Source: Dysidea avara
Lineage: Eukaryota; Porifera; Demospongiae; Dictyoceratida; Dysideidae
NCBI RefSeq assembly: GCF_963678975.1
Contig: NC_089274.1
Span: 32,593,090 to 32,657,089 of the forward strand
Length of the DNA stretch: 64,000 nt
Reading direction: 5' to 3'
This document shows positions 11,201 through 31,900 of the stretch, piece after piece; positions within the stretch are counted from its first letter, which is position 1; the number at the start of each line of letters is the position of its first letter. Made by a program: the position numbers and the translations under genes. The notes below the pieces were generated by a model, which did not search any database, had not been told where the DNA came from, and was given only the letters and a program-made list of their open reading frames with translations.

Positions 11201-14200
11201 AAGTAGTACACGTACCGTAACAGTTCAAAACATGCTCCAACAAGGAAAGCAGACCGAAAATTTTAAATTTGGAGACATCTATGCTTATTTGTATTGCATT
11301 ATATACTATATGCCTCACCTTCGCCCTTTTTCAAATTTGTAAACGTTTTCATAGGGAACATTATCTCGCCCGATACTTCCTTGTACAAAGTCCCACACTA
11401 TGGTGGCCATTTTGTTTTGTGACATCATAGATATACACGAAACGTAATCGAAACGTCATTGTAGATATTGCTCATTTCACTGTGTACAGAAGTGATTAGT
11501 ACACGCATATGTTGTGTCATAGATAATGTACCCCCCTGGATTGGAAACTAGTAAACGCCACTGGTTACAGGCTGGTTTCGCGCCCCCTTCAAGTTTCTCT
11601 GGGCAAAAACAAGACTCACCACTGGTAAAGGGTTCTTCTCAAGGTGTTTTGGAAGCCAACAACGAGTTTCGAGGCAAATTGCCTCTTTATTGTACGAACC
11701 GTAGAAGCGAAACCGAACGTGAGATCAGATGGTTTGGACACATTCAAGGAAAATACTGAAATCCTGTACGCTATGCCCTTCGTACTCTGACCGCTCAAAA
11801 TAACCGGAAAATTATGTTCTGCAGTAATTGCAGACTAAAATGGACTTTGTCCTGCAGTTACTGATTGTTGGCCTGCACTTTGCAATGTTACAATATGATT
11901 GAGGCATTGAGGCAAGCAATTTTGCTTGCCCAAGTTTATTAAGCTTGTTCTTGTAGTTCACACCTTGTTCCTATGTTGATTCTAAGTAGTTCCAGCTGCA
12001 CACACTTGTCACAAGATATGCTATTGTATTCAAATGCCAGGCAGTAATTGCAGATCAAAGCAAATTTTGCTCGGCTATTCGTGGCATTTGTACTGAAAAT
12101 TGCCAACTGCCGACCATTATTTTGAGCTCTGTACCATGGAGCATTATTTGATGACTTCGTAGTATAAATTGTGCAGCGATACTGTTTAGAATCACAAAGA
12201 GAATGTGCTACAGTTTTGCCAAAAATGCCATCCCAAAAACCTGCCAAAGAAGTTATGGGAAGGCATATTGTTTAGCCAAGCTTATTCTTTATAGCATAGT
12301 TAACCTTGTGATACTTTCTTTTTCTACCTACAGCGCTTAGTTTAGCCAAGAATGTGCTTCCAACTAAGCATGTAGTCCGCCATTGTAAGCCTTCTGACCA
12401 ACAGTGACACGAAGTGGTCAAACTAACCAAAACAATTATCATAACAGCACCACAAGTCATTCTCGTAACAAAATAAAGTCATTAATGCCACCGTTCCGCT
12501 GTAATAGGATTAAATTTGTTGAGGCGCGAAACCAGCCTAAGGACACTGGTTCTTGTACAAAGTCTATGGGTGCACGGCACAGTTTCCAATCCAGGGAGGT
12601 ATATTATTTATGGTTATGTATGTAGTACATGTGTGTACTATATGTATTTCAATTCACTGATGAATATATAGCAAAATAGAATTTACAGATTTTTACTCAG
12701 GACACATAGTATTAATGGTTTTACCATAAAATTTTAGGCAAATCAACTTAACCAAGTTGGTTATGACATCGTTATTTTGGGGCACAAGGTCAACCAAAAG
12801 AACCAATCTTACCCCATTATGGGAACCGATGGACCCGCGAAAGGTTTTTTAAGAAGGTTTGAAAATGTTTCAAAGCTCTGGAGGCTCTACTTTGGTGAGG
12901 GTACTGTACATTAAAGATATACTGTATCTACTTACATGCGCATGTATAATATTGATGTAATATTGATATTCCACTGCTGTGAATTGTAGCACAAGACAAA
13001 TACATAGTTATCAATTGAGGAAATCATAGTATACATTACTGACATCATTAGAAGACAGTTATTGTTTATTTGTCCACTGAACATATTATGTTCAGTGAAT
13101 AATAGCAACTACGTAGCTACAGGCAGCCAGGCACATTGTTTACTACTTTGTTGCTAAGGAAGTGCAATTTGAACAAACCATTTTTTCGCCAAAGTATTGA
13201 CTGGAAACCAGCCTCATCTTTATTGCACCTTGGCAGTATTGGTCGGTAGAATCAAGCCCAAAAGTGTCTTCAGAATGGCCAAATATGAGACAATTTTATT
13301 TAAAAGGATTTTTTTCTGACTGATTGGCTATTAACTAACCTACACACTCACTAGTGCTTTCAGACAAGCACAACTCTAATTTTTTTCAAGGTTAGATATT
13401 GATTCAGCCAGACTAGTGCTTTTTGCATACCACAGAACATGCAATACACACGTCATAGACATGCCTTGTGTCCCATTTGTCCTTGCTGACAGTGTAAGGT
13501 GTAAATTCACAGTAGTGTGGATGGATTTCCATCTTTTTCATAGTGACTGTATTGATTACAGAGGGGTTTCTGCTATTCTTCATTAACAACAATGTGTAAT
13601 GGGCTGAACATAACTGAAAATGAAGCAAATTGGGTTATTCATTTACGCTAATTGATATTTTGGGTGTACATTCATACAAAAATATTTAGTGTGGTACTGG
13701 CCACTCCCCTCTTTCTTTTGATGTGGTACACCCATGTATGTGTTGGTTCATCAGACAAAAAGTAAACGAGCAAGTAGAAGGAAAATAGGAAATTTTAAGT
13801 TTGGTAAAAATAAATTAAAGAAACAATAGGAAAGTGACTACACCTTATTTAATTTTAGGAAGGTAGGTGGAAGGGGGGCAGCAGCATTTATTTTGACACT
13901 GTGAATACCACAATTCAAGGTTTGGCATCAGTAGAATGATGTTTAGTGAGCAAGAGAGGGTTGACTAGTGTACTTGATAGTGTTAGTACAGGGTGTATGG
14001 CACCCAAAATTCAACATGGCTATCACTTGTTTTCTCTATTGTAATAAAAGCCCTTAATATATTTTTAGCATTGTGATCTGCACTAAAAAAACTTACTGAA
14101 ATAAATAATTCAGATGATTTCAATGCTTTGATAGACTGCAGAAAGACTTTTCCTTGTACGTGCTTCTCATATGGTCCTCAGTAATGCTGTATAACAGGCA

Positions 14201-17030
14201 GAATGTAGCTGAGATTGAAGTAGAATCGCAGATAATGCATTGCAGTAATTGTTAGTCAGAGGCACATTTGAGGCACTTCTCATTCTGCTCTTCATCATTA
14301 ACACTGTATAATGTGTGGAACATAGCTGAAAACGAAGCAAAATGACCACTCCATATTCCAGTCCAGGCCCGCATTTTTTGAGCCGTATAGAGTAGGGATG
14401 ATAGAAATAAAAAGCAGGTCACAGACACCTGCAGCTATAATAGTGGATGTGTAATCCCTAGACTATTTGAATGTGGTATAACTGCAGCCTCCCTTGTTTC
14501 ATTGCTTTTATTCTTATTCTAATTTGTGAAATTTCTAATTTTATGTTATAGTTATAACTTACAGTTATAGACCACAGATTGACAGTCTTGCTTGGCCTTA
14601 CAAGTCAGTAACTTGGTCCATGTCACACATTTTCATCATGATTGTATATAAACCAAATTAATTATTTGGATCATTTACCATCCCAGAGTTCTACTTGCCC
14701 ACCTTAAATACACATTGGCCAGGTTTATGTGTACCTCCCATGTACCAACATTTTCCATAACACTAATAAAGCTATCACATATATCAATTTTTAGATAATG
14801 ATCAGAGTACAGGTACGTGAGATAGTGATACTAGTCAGTTAACAACAGAGATACTTCTCCACTAGTTGTGAACGGAAGTCAGGAGGGTACAGGTATGTGA
14901 GACAGTGATACTAGTCAGTTAACAACATACATTTTACCCCACTAGTTGTGAACGGAAGTCAGGAGGGTACAGGTATGTGAGACGGTGATAATAGTCAGTT
15001 AACAACAGAGACTTTTCCCCACTAGTTGTGAACGGAAGTCAGCAGGGTACAGGTATGTGAGACGGTGATACTATAGTCAGGTAACAACAGAGATTTTTCC
15101 CCACTAGTTGTGAACGGAAGTCAACAGGGTACAGGTATGTTAGATGGTGATACTAGTCAGTTAAGAACAGATTTTTCCCCACTAGTTGTGAACGGAAGCC
15201 AGCAGGGTACAGGTATGCTAGATGGTGATACTATAGTCAGTTAACAACAGAGATTTTCCCCCACTAGTGTGTGTGAACGGACGTCAGCAGGGTACAGGTA
15301 TGTGAGACGGTGATACTATAGTCAGGTAACAACAGAGATTTTTCCCCACTAGTTGTGAACGGAAATCAGCAGGGTACAGGTATGTGAGACGGTGATACTA
15401 TAGTCAGGTAACAACAGAGACTTTTCCCCACTAGTTGTGAACAGAAGTCAGCAGGGTACAGGTATGTAAGACGGTGATTCTAGTCAGTTAATAACAGATT
15501 TTTCCCCACTAGTTGTGAATGGAAGCCAGCAGGGTACAGGTATGTAAGACGATAATAATAGTCAGTTAACAACAGAGATTTCCCCCCCACTAGTTGTGAA
15601 CGGAAGTCAAGAGGGTACAGGTATGTTTGATGATGATACTAGTCAGTTAACAACAGAGATTTTTGCCCACTAGTTGTGAACGGAAGTCAGCAGGGTACAG
15701 GTATGTGAGACGGTGATACTATAGTCAGGTAACAACAGAGATTTTTCCCCACTAGTTGTGAACGGAAGTCAACAGGGTACTGGTATGTTAGATGGTGATA
15801 CTAGTCAGTTAAGAACAGATTTTTCCCCACTAGTTGTGAACGGAAGCCAGCAGGGTACAGGTATGCTAGATGGTGATACTAGTCAGTTAAAAACAGAGAC
15901 TTTCCCCCACTAGTGTGTGTGAACGGAAGTCAGCAGGGTACAAGTATGTGAGACGGTGATACTATAATCAGGTAACAACAGAGATTTTTCCCCACTAGTT
16001 GTGAACGGAAATCAGGAGGGTACAGGTATGTGAGATGGTGATACTAGTCAGTTAATAACAGATTTTTCCCCACTAGTTGTGAACGGAAGCCAGCAGGTTA
16101 CAGGTATGTGAGACGGTGATAATAGTCAGTTAACAACAGAGATTTTTCCCCACTAGTTGTGAACGGAAGTCAGCAGGGTACAGGTATGTAAGACGGTGAT
16201 ACTAGTCAGTTAATAACAGATTTTTCCCCACTAGTTGTGAACGGAAGCCAGCAGGGTACAGGTATGTGAGACGGTGATAATAGTCAGTTAACAACAGAAA
16301 CTTTCCCCACTAGTTGTGAACGGAAGCCAGCAGGGTACAGGTATGTTAGATGGTGATACTAGTCAGTTAACAACAGAGATTTTCCCCCACTAGTTGTGAA
16401 TGGAAGTCAGGAGGGTACAGGTATGTATGTGAGGATGGTAATACTAGACCATTACAACAGAGATTTTCCAGTTGGTAGCAGAAGTCGGCAGGGTACAGGT
16501 ATGTGAGATAGTTATACTAGACTGTTTACAACAGAGATCTTTCCCCAATAGTTGTGAACGGAAGTCAGCAGGGCACAAGTATGTGAACTGTTAATGCTAG
16601 ACCATTTACAACAGAGATTTTCCACACTAGTTGTGAGCGGAAGTCAGCAGGGTACAGGTACGTATGTGTGGAAATAAACTTGCCTACTGTTTCTTGGGAG
16701 TGATAAGAAGCCCAGATATACATAATACATATTTGTACAATATTCATGATCCCTCAACCCTGAGACATAGACTCATTATTAATTAGTTCTCCTTGTGTTT
16801 CATTGAAGATGCTGTTGCTTTATGTAAATTTCATAACCTATCATAGTAGTGGGTATTGTTCCTACAGTATGTATTATGCGATTACTATGTCTATAGCAAG
16901 AAAAAAAAGAAAACGCCGCTGCGGAACCTGTGCTGGCTGCAGATCAGATAACTGTGGACGCTGCAAGTCCTGCTTAAAACCCACACTTAAGCAAGCGTGT
17001 GTTAAAAGACTATGTCTTTCTATGAAATAA
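8201..17030 (+). CDS. Split gene: zinc-ribbon-like / CXXC zinc-finger protein with microexon array
   Basis: Four main exons join in phase: 8201-8258, 9918-10090, 12738-12894 and 16897-17030 (stop TAA 17028-17030). Without the array this gives 173 residues. Exon 1 supplies a short N-terminus starting MAGEALDIQPQ. Exon 2 has a C-x2-C-x7-C-x2-C-x2-C cluster (zinc-ribbon-like). Exon 3 encodes about 52 residues I do not recognise (IVILGHKVNQKNQSYPIMG). Exon 4 encodes a basic stretch and a CXXC finger (CGTCAGC ... CGRCKSC). CXXC domains bind unmethylated CpG DNA, so a nuclear chromatin role is inferred. Exon 3 ends and exon 4 begins in phase 1, the same phase as 24 candidate microexons between them (14795-16657). 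With all of these included the product would be about 388 residues. The introns carry transposons (11531-12599 and others). A polyadenylation-like AATAAA follows near 17233. Family name unknown. Confidence 0.82.
8540..8618 (+). repeat. SINE 3'-tail fragment in intron 1 of the CXXC gene
   Basis: GTCCTACAGACCTTCAGCAC ... AATAAATAAATAAA, shared with the copies at 32915-33072 and 33160-33390. Confidence 0.75.
9918..10090 (+). CDS. Exon 2 of the CXXC gene: Cys-rich zinc-ribbon-like segment
   Basis: Acceptor CTAATAG at 9911-9917, donor AAG|GTATGA at 10091, 173 nt. It encodes 57 whole codons, including KRCQHCGHQSHIRCEFCGGC, which has five cysteines and two histidines that could bind zinc. A basic, polar helix-like tail follows (PPRKHATDLLSQLYKK). 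The frame is closed to either side beyond the splice sites. Confidence 0.85.
11020..11485. mobile_element. Inverted-repeat MITE in intron 2
   Basis: The left end contains GCAATATCCACAATGACGTT. The right end contains the complement of GCAATATCTACAATGACGTT. The interior is about 400 bp without a credible protein. The target duplication is unclear, so the superfamily is not assigned. Confidence 0.6.
11531..12599. mobile_element. 1.07-kb TIR transposon in intron 2 of the CXXC gene
   Basis: Inverted ends CCCCCCTGGATTGGAAACT (left) and AGTTTCCAATCCAGGGAGG (right), with further inner similarity (GGCTGGTTTCGCGCC on both arms). TA dinucleotides flank it at 11529-11530 and 12600-12601. The short open frames inside show no transposase motif, so it is probably non-autonomous. 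Confidence 0.75.
12738..12894 (+). CDS. Exon 3 of the CXXC gene: unrecognised conserved-looking domain
   Basis: Acceptor AAATTTTAG, donor TTTG|GTGAGG, 157 nt, 52 codons plus one base. It encodes a compact segment rich in hydrophobic and aromatic residues (VGYDIVILGHKVN, PIMGTDGPAKGFLRRF, SKLWRLYF). I cannot name the domain. The phase (0 in, 1 out) fits both exon 2 and either the microexons or exon 4. Confidence 0.83.
14795..16657 (+). CDS. Array of 24 candidate in-frame microexons (VVNGSQQGT repeat)
   Basis: A tandem array of about 80-bp units. Each has a pyrimidine-rich acceptor (TTTTTCCCCACTAG), a short block starting TTGTGAACGG and ending GGGTACAG, then a donor (GTATGTGAG). Block limits: 14795-14812, 14866-14892, 14946-14972, 15026-15052, 15108-15134, 15186-15212, 15268-15297, 15353-15379, 15435-15461, 15513-15539, 15594-15620, 15674-15700, 15756-15782, 15834-15860, 15914-15943, 15999-16025, 16077-16103, 16157-16183, 16235-16261, 16314-16340, 16394-16420, 16472-16498, 16552-16578 and 16631-16657. 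Lengths are 18, 27 or 30 nt, always a multiple of three. The gaps between them vary freely from 51 to 55. All blocks are open in phase 1, the phase of the flanking exons 3 and 4. Each encodes VVNGSQQGT or a close variant (Q/E, S/N, V-C-V). Splicing itself is inferred, not observed. Confidence 0.75.
14795..16680. repeat. 80-bp minisatellite array in intron 3 of the CXXC gene
   Basis: About 23 to 24 units of 78 to 85 bp, diverged by a few percent, oriented with the gene. The first and last three units are the most diverged, as expected for edge copies of an array that grows by unequal exchange. Confidence 0.97.
16897..17030 (+). CDS. Terminal exon of the CXXC gene: CXXC zinc finger
   Basis: The acceptor TGTCTATAG leaves CA, which completes a codon with the phase-1 base of exon 3 or of any microexon. 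The product is ARKKRKRRCGTCAGCRSDN, then CGRCKSC, eight residues, C, four residues, C, and ends LSMK. Eight cysteines in CGxCxxC-x4-CGxCxxC-x8-C-x4-C order define a zf-CXXC. The KFGG motif is absent, as in the short TET/CXXC4/CXXC5 class. An earlier acceptor at 16867 gives a stop in this phase, so 16897 is preferred. Confidence 0.85.
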
Positions 17031-17238
17031 TTTTATTGATCAACATATACTTTATGCACACTAAATGTTTATACCATGCATCAATGGCAATCGGATACCT
17101 GACAGTTGAAAATATCTATGTGCACCTTGTTTGCATTAATAATGCATTGCACATGTGGGTGAAGATTGCATATTGCAAGCATAACCCTGGTGTGGGTGCA
17201 TGTGTGTTTAGTTTATGCAGGTGGTACATGTACAATAA

Positions 17239-18600
17239 AATTATAAAATGATTGTGTGTTGTAATGTGATCACAAGTGGGCTATAATATAATCAGTGTAT
17301 GTGTATTATGGGAGATTGTGCATGTAAATGGATGTGCACAAATTTGGGATGTATAGTGGAGTGTGTTATGGTTAGGTAAGCAATGTTGATAATAACCACA
17401 TGTAGATTAAATATAAAGTTAAGTGCATACAAATAGGTTGGTACGTGTGATTGAATGTGTGCTTGTATAGACATGGTTCAGTAGCATCGTTGAATGCGAT
17501 CAGAAATCCAAAATGGTAGCAGAAATTACAGTGAAATAACATTAACTTGATGACAATGTCATATAACAGTAATAGTATATCACATCCATGTGTGTCAACT
17601 GTAAGGCATGGTCCAACCTGCCCAGGAGGATTTGCTTGCATTGACTCTCAGTACCTGAGTAGTGAACAGGTGTCTTATTGCTGATTCACTGGGTATACGT
17701 AGGTGTAATCATGGTAGCACGTTGGCTGAAAGTTTTGTGTTCATCTATAGCTACTTAGTGTTAGAATGTACAACGCAGCATTCATAGTTTATATAGCATT
17801 GGGTAGCTACATGTGTAGTATGTGAATGGCCCTGCAAAAGCAGAGCATTCATATGTGGCTCATAACCTCTAAACCATGCAATATTTTCAGGTGTGAACAG
17901 AATATCATTCTATTATGGCCGTTGCAATTATATATAGTTATGGTGAATCCAATGGCAACCTTTGTTATTATAAAAAAATAATTTGTTCATTATGCATAAG
18001 TTACAGAACACAAAATTTCGCTGCAATACTGAAATAATCCCTGTGGATTGTGTGGTATGTAGTATATAATACCCAAATGGTCAATTGGTCGCATCATGAT
18101 ATCCAGACTCTTAGAAGAGTTAAAGGTCAAACATAATAATTATGAGCATTTGAATGGATCCACGTACGTAGGTTCTGTGTTCATCTGTTCAAAAAGTTGT
18201 AACCTTGTCAAGCAGTATAATAATTTTGTGTACATGTGCAGGTCAAACATAGAGCATTGATTTATTCCCACAATCGATTTTGGTCTGAGCTTGTATAAAA
18301 CAAACAAAGGGTGGTACCACTACCTCATCTACATGCAAGTTGCTTTGATGAAAGTGGATTGCTCTTTTAGAAGTGCAACCACTTCCCAGGATACATTTCA
18401 ATGTACACCAGTGTACATTTAGATGTCTCCCTAGCCTGTGTTGAGGTATACATGGCAAATGTATCCTCTGGAATTCCTTTGATCTGAGATGTGAAAGTGC
18501 TACACATGCCCACAATTAGTGTCCATACATTTAACCATGCATAATTATGGACTTTGCTTGTTGCCTAAAATTAATGGCCACAGGTGAGACTGCATGACTT
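17239..18600. other. AT-rich stretch downstream of the CXXC gene
   Basis: No exon or repeat boundary that I can support. Several short open frames lack splice or motif evidence. Confidence 0.4.
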
Positions 18601-18612
18601 TTTACTGTAATT

Positions 18613-18745
18613 ATTAGAGTGGAACCTCCCTTATCTGGACCTCTATTATCTGTGCATCTCCATTGTCTGGACAGCCCAAAATAATCTTGTGGCTTGTAAT
18701 CTAGATATGTTGACCATATGAAGTTATATAGTTGATTCTCTGGAT
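18613..18745. mobile_element. pogo/Tigger-like fragment
   Basis: Begins GAGTGGAACCTCCCTTATCT, the AACCTC-type terminus. No matching right end was found. A similar fragment (CAGTGGAACCTCTCTTATCT) lies at 19251. Confidence 0.55.
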
Positions 18746-19057
18746 CAGAATCACACAATGATTTGGAACACTGGATTTATTTCTTTTCCCAACACTTTAC
18801 CACCTAGTGCTAGGAGTGGTGGCAAGGCGGCAAGGGATACTGGCAACCTTGGATAATAAAAACAATTGGAACACTGAAACCTTGTACATCATCAATTTTG
18901 TAATTTAGTTTTTTCCACCTGCTGTTCAGGGTAGATAAATTACGTTGATGAAAGACTTGAAAAACTATCATGGTCTTTATAGCACATGTACGGTCATGCT
19001 GCAAATCTCTATTTTCTCTGTTTCATACTAGTTGATATTATTATGATCGTTCCTACA

Positions 19058-19235
19058 CTGAAACCTCTCTAATCCGACACCTCTGTAATCCAGAATATAT
19101 ATAGCTCTATAATCTGACATTGTCTTGTATACCAAAAAGACTTTTTCTATATAATACTACCTCAATAATCCGACATCCTTGCTAATCCAACACAGTTTGT
19201 CTTACACCATGAGTATCGGATTATAGAAGTTTCAT
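19058..19235 (+). mobile_element. pogo/Tigger-like MITE, copy 1
   Basis: Starts CACTGAAACCTCTCTAATCC and ends ATTATAGAAGTTTCATTGTA. The middle (TTGTATACCAAAAAGACTTT) matches 21753-21925 in direct orientation and 21573-21745 in reverse. TA-type flanks. Confidence 0.75.
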
Positions 19236-19639
19236 TGTAAACTGAATGCAGTGGAACCTCTCTTATCTGGGTAGTCTGGTACATATTACTGTCCGTATCT
19301 CAGAATATCCACAACTAATAATGCTAAATACACTAAAGTAACTGACTTAAATACAAGTAATGTACATTGCTATTGCTATCAGTTAGTGCTAAATGGGCAG
19401 AAGAGGCAGTGGCTATACAGAACATTCATGGCCACTCCCCTGGGCTGTAAGAAATGTATTATCACGTACCTATGTAGCAACCAAGTGGTTATTAGTGGAA
19501 TAAACAAGCCACCTATATCAACCTTTGGGCTCCCTCCTTGTGCTTTCATCTAACCCATGCATCGAATTTGGCAGCTTTAACATTTCTTCCAATGGAGAGA
19601 ATTGCAAATTGTAGAACTTATTGTATACATGATATAGTC

Positions 19640-20480
<841 letters not shown>

Positions 20481-20768
20481 ACCATGCAATATTATTCATA
20501 CACCTAATGTACTACAAATGTTCAACTGCCTTTTACTTTTCACATCTTTTTTGTCATTTTCCTATATACTTTTACTCTGTACTGCAGTTCTCATTAATAT
20601 TATGTACTACAGGTTGATATACATAGTCCAGACAGATGTATAGGTGCAATTATGAAGACAAAATTACGTGTAAATACAGGAATGAATAAAAAATATCAGC
20701 TGACAATGATTATGCAAGTGAACAGTATAGCTGCAGTGTGAAAAGGTGCAAAATGCTGTATACATCCA

Positions 20769-28745
<7,977 letters not shown>

Positions 28746-28940
28746 GTGAGATAATTATAATTTTTTGGTGTACAGAAGTTTGCGGAATGTTTGCAACAAA
28801 ACCGTAAAGCGATGACCGAAAAACGTGATCCATCAACTTTGATAGGTCACGTTTCTGGTGACTTCCTGTATTGCAAAGATTCCGCAATCCTCTGTACTGA
28901 CTACAGCAACCCTATAGATACAGAGGATTGCGGAATCTTT

Positions 28941-31900
28941 TTTTTTTTTTTTTTTACCCGGGCTTGATGGACTGCCCTTGCCTACCACCCCCAGCACATA
29001 AATGGCCTGTGCTGGACAAACCGGGACTTTCTTAGTCCACGGCAAACTGAGACTCTGCCCGAATCAGCTCCACAATTGGGGGAGTCTTAACATAGTGACC
29101 GATGGATGAGCGGGCTCCGCGGATGCATTGTATGGAGGACCGCAAGAGAGAAAAAGATAGACAGCACCTTAACCACCCCATGACAACAGAGTAATCATCG
29201 CCCCACTTGTTTGAAAGTTGATGAGCCAAGCGTTGATAAAAAACAGAAGCCTCATGAGCCAGACCACCAGAGGCAGACATTACCAGGGGGGTAAAAGAGG
29301 CATGCTCCTCCTCACGAATTCTCTGAGCATACGCACGTTTCTTAATGTTCTCGTGCCTCCGATAACAGGAGGCCAGTGATGAGGACGCATTAGAAGCAGC
29401 CAGAGGGTTGAACACCCGCACATCCACAAAACATCTTTCACTTCTTCCACCCCAAAAACCATTCATGGCGATGTCAAGACGGGCACCATCTTGGATATTG
29501 GCAGAAGCAGGGTAGTCCTGCTGTGAAACCGGCTGGAGCTCTGGTTCAACAGCTACCTGAGAGCATACTTCAGTCAACAGGGTAGCAGTTAGATCTCTGA
29601 TCTCATTGTGTCGGATAGAAGGTAAGCCACCCTTGGGACAGGATAAAGCATGCTCCACTGAAAAGGAAGTCCCACATGCACAGTGAGCAGGAGTCCGCTG
29701 AGGAGACCACCCATAACGTAGTGCCACGGCATCGTGAAACGCGGACTTATGCAGTGCAAAGCCATGTTCCTGTAGGGGCCGGGTGGTAAGCCAGTTGGAG
29801 GCCCCTTTGGCTGAGGCTAGATCTAAAGCGCGTTGAGAGGAGGGATCTAAGTGGGTACGCAAACTGGAAGATCTATCCGAATAGTTGGAAGATTTGGAAT
29901 TGCGGATTGCGGACTTGCGAGATAGCTGTTCTGTTTTAACAATAGCCGAATTGATACCCCGGTCCAGAATGAATTGTGAAAGAGGCTCAGCAATGTGACA
30001 CGAGGCTGAATACTCCTCAGCTGCAATAAGAGTTGGGTTTATGATACCCAAACCACCATATCGAGGTGGAAGGGCAAATAATTTACGGATTGTGTCATTT
30101 GGTGGAGAGCAACCCATCAAAGTAGGGATAAGTACCAGCCGGATGTTGTCCTCAAGGGGTTGTAAAGCCTCTGATATGTTTGGAGTAGTGCGACAAAGGT
30201 AGAGCCAATGGCTTGACAAGCCATGAGTGAGAGCGGAATAAGCAGCATGCGGCTGAACTTGTGCGAACTTGGCAAGCCGTGTAATCTCTGCTGACCAACC
30301 AACAACCTTGTCCCTCACAAATTCCTGGACATAAGCGTTTGAACCAATGGCAGCCCCAAGGTAGGGACGGCCCGCAGAAGTAATTTGAACATCAGTATCT
30401 GAGAACAGAGTAGTAGCAATTGAATGGAACCTTTCCTTAGAAACTAACCAAGTTTTAGGAGCATTCACAAAATAGCCAAAAGCAGGTCCCTTAATACAGA
30501 GCTGGTTCCACCAGATGAGCAAGTCCTGTATACTGCCACAAGCACAAGCATCATCAGCATACCAGACCTGGTCCACTGTCCCATGAAGTTGATTGATTAA
30601 AGGCACTGTAGCAAGGGCATACATAGGCATAGCTAGTGGGTCTCCCTGTGTAGTACCCTCCTCTGATAAAATAACCTCCCCAGAAACAAGCAAAGAGGCT
30701 GGAGACCTATAAATATTGATCAGAATAGTGGAAAGTGGCGGGCACAGTTGTCTGATGTTGTGTAGAGCCACCAAACGGTTCAGCGAGTTAAAGGCATTGG
30801 AGGCGTCCACCAGCAACACAGCCTCAGTGCTTCCTTCCTCAAAAACCTTTCGGACAGCATGAACCGCAGCCTCCGCCCCAGAAAGTTGCCCCGCACAAAG
30901 TTGGTGTGAACCAGCTGCCTCCTGAATGTCATCCCGCAGGATGACCAGCACAGCCTTAGCAACAATACGTCTCATAACCTCGCACACACCAATAGGCCGC
31001 ACCCCAGGATTTTTATCCAAAGCAATGAGGCGACACACCAAAAAAGGCGAGAGCAAATCTGGGGAGAGGAAAACAGTACATAAACGACGAGCAAATGAGG
31101 ACATTGCAACACACAATTCACCTGAAGCAGAGTGGAATGAGGTACAAAGTCGACGCCAACCACGAGCGTCGATCCCAGAGGGTCCAGCCGCACCAGATGT
31201 TCGCAAAGCAGCAGACCTGATAACAGCAGCATTAAGAGAAGAGAATATAACAGGGTGTACGGATGGTGGGTCAGCCCAATGCTGTAGAAGACACTTAGGA
31301 TCCAAAGGCTGAGCTGGAGGATGTTTAGCCCGCAGAACATCGCGAACACAATGGCCGGGAGAAGCAGAATCAGCTATCTCATCCAAGTTTAGAACTCCAC
31401 CACGTTGGTAACCTGAGACTAATCGTAAAGCAGCCTTGGTTTTACCCTCAAACATTAGCTTAGAAAAGTTACGTACAAGTTGTGCCTCACTTAGTTTTGG
31501 TAAATGGCTCTTGAGACGACCCTGTATAGCTCCTCCCTCAGTAACCAGTTCAAGTAGATTCCCATCCTTCCACTGTTTCAGCCGCTGCTCCAATAGGAGA
31601 GTGTGATCCTTGTCCTTAGATGTGCGGCTTGGCTTCTGGAGCAGTAATATACAAACCACAACAATTGCCTTAAGGGCGACAGATTCCAGGGAAGAACCCT
31701 CACCTACAGCACGAAACAAACGAGCCAGTTCAAGTACAAAAGCCTTACCAGCTGAACCCCGTGGAACTGCAAAACTGTTTTTCTTCCAATGTATCACTTC
31801 CAAATAAACTTTATCCAATTCTGAGATAAAACAGCTTCCATCAAGATCCCCCCACTGAAAGTTAGGCTGAACCACAGGTTGAAAATCAGGTAGGTCAACA

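Noticed and set aside
16867-16896. Alternative acceptor TTCCTACAG for the CXXC exon
   Set aside because: It has a better pyrimidine tract, but in the phase required by exon 3 it runs into TAG before the finger.
30926-31312. Open frames antisense to the retrotransposon
   Set aside because: They overlap the much longer, motif-bearing RT/RLE frame on the other strand.
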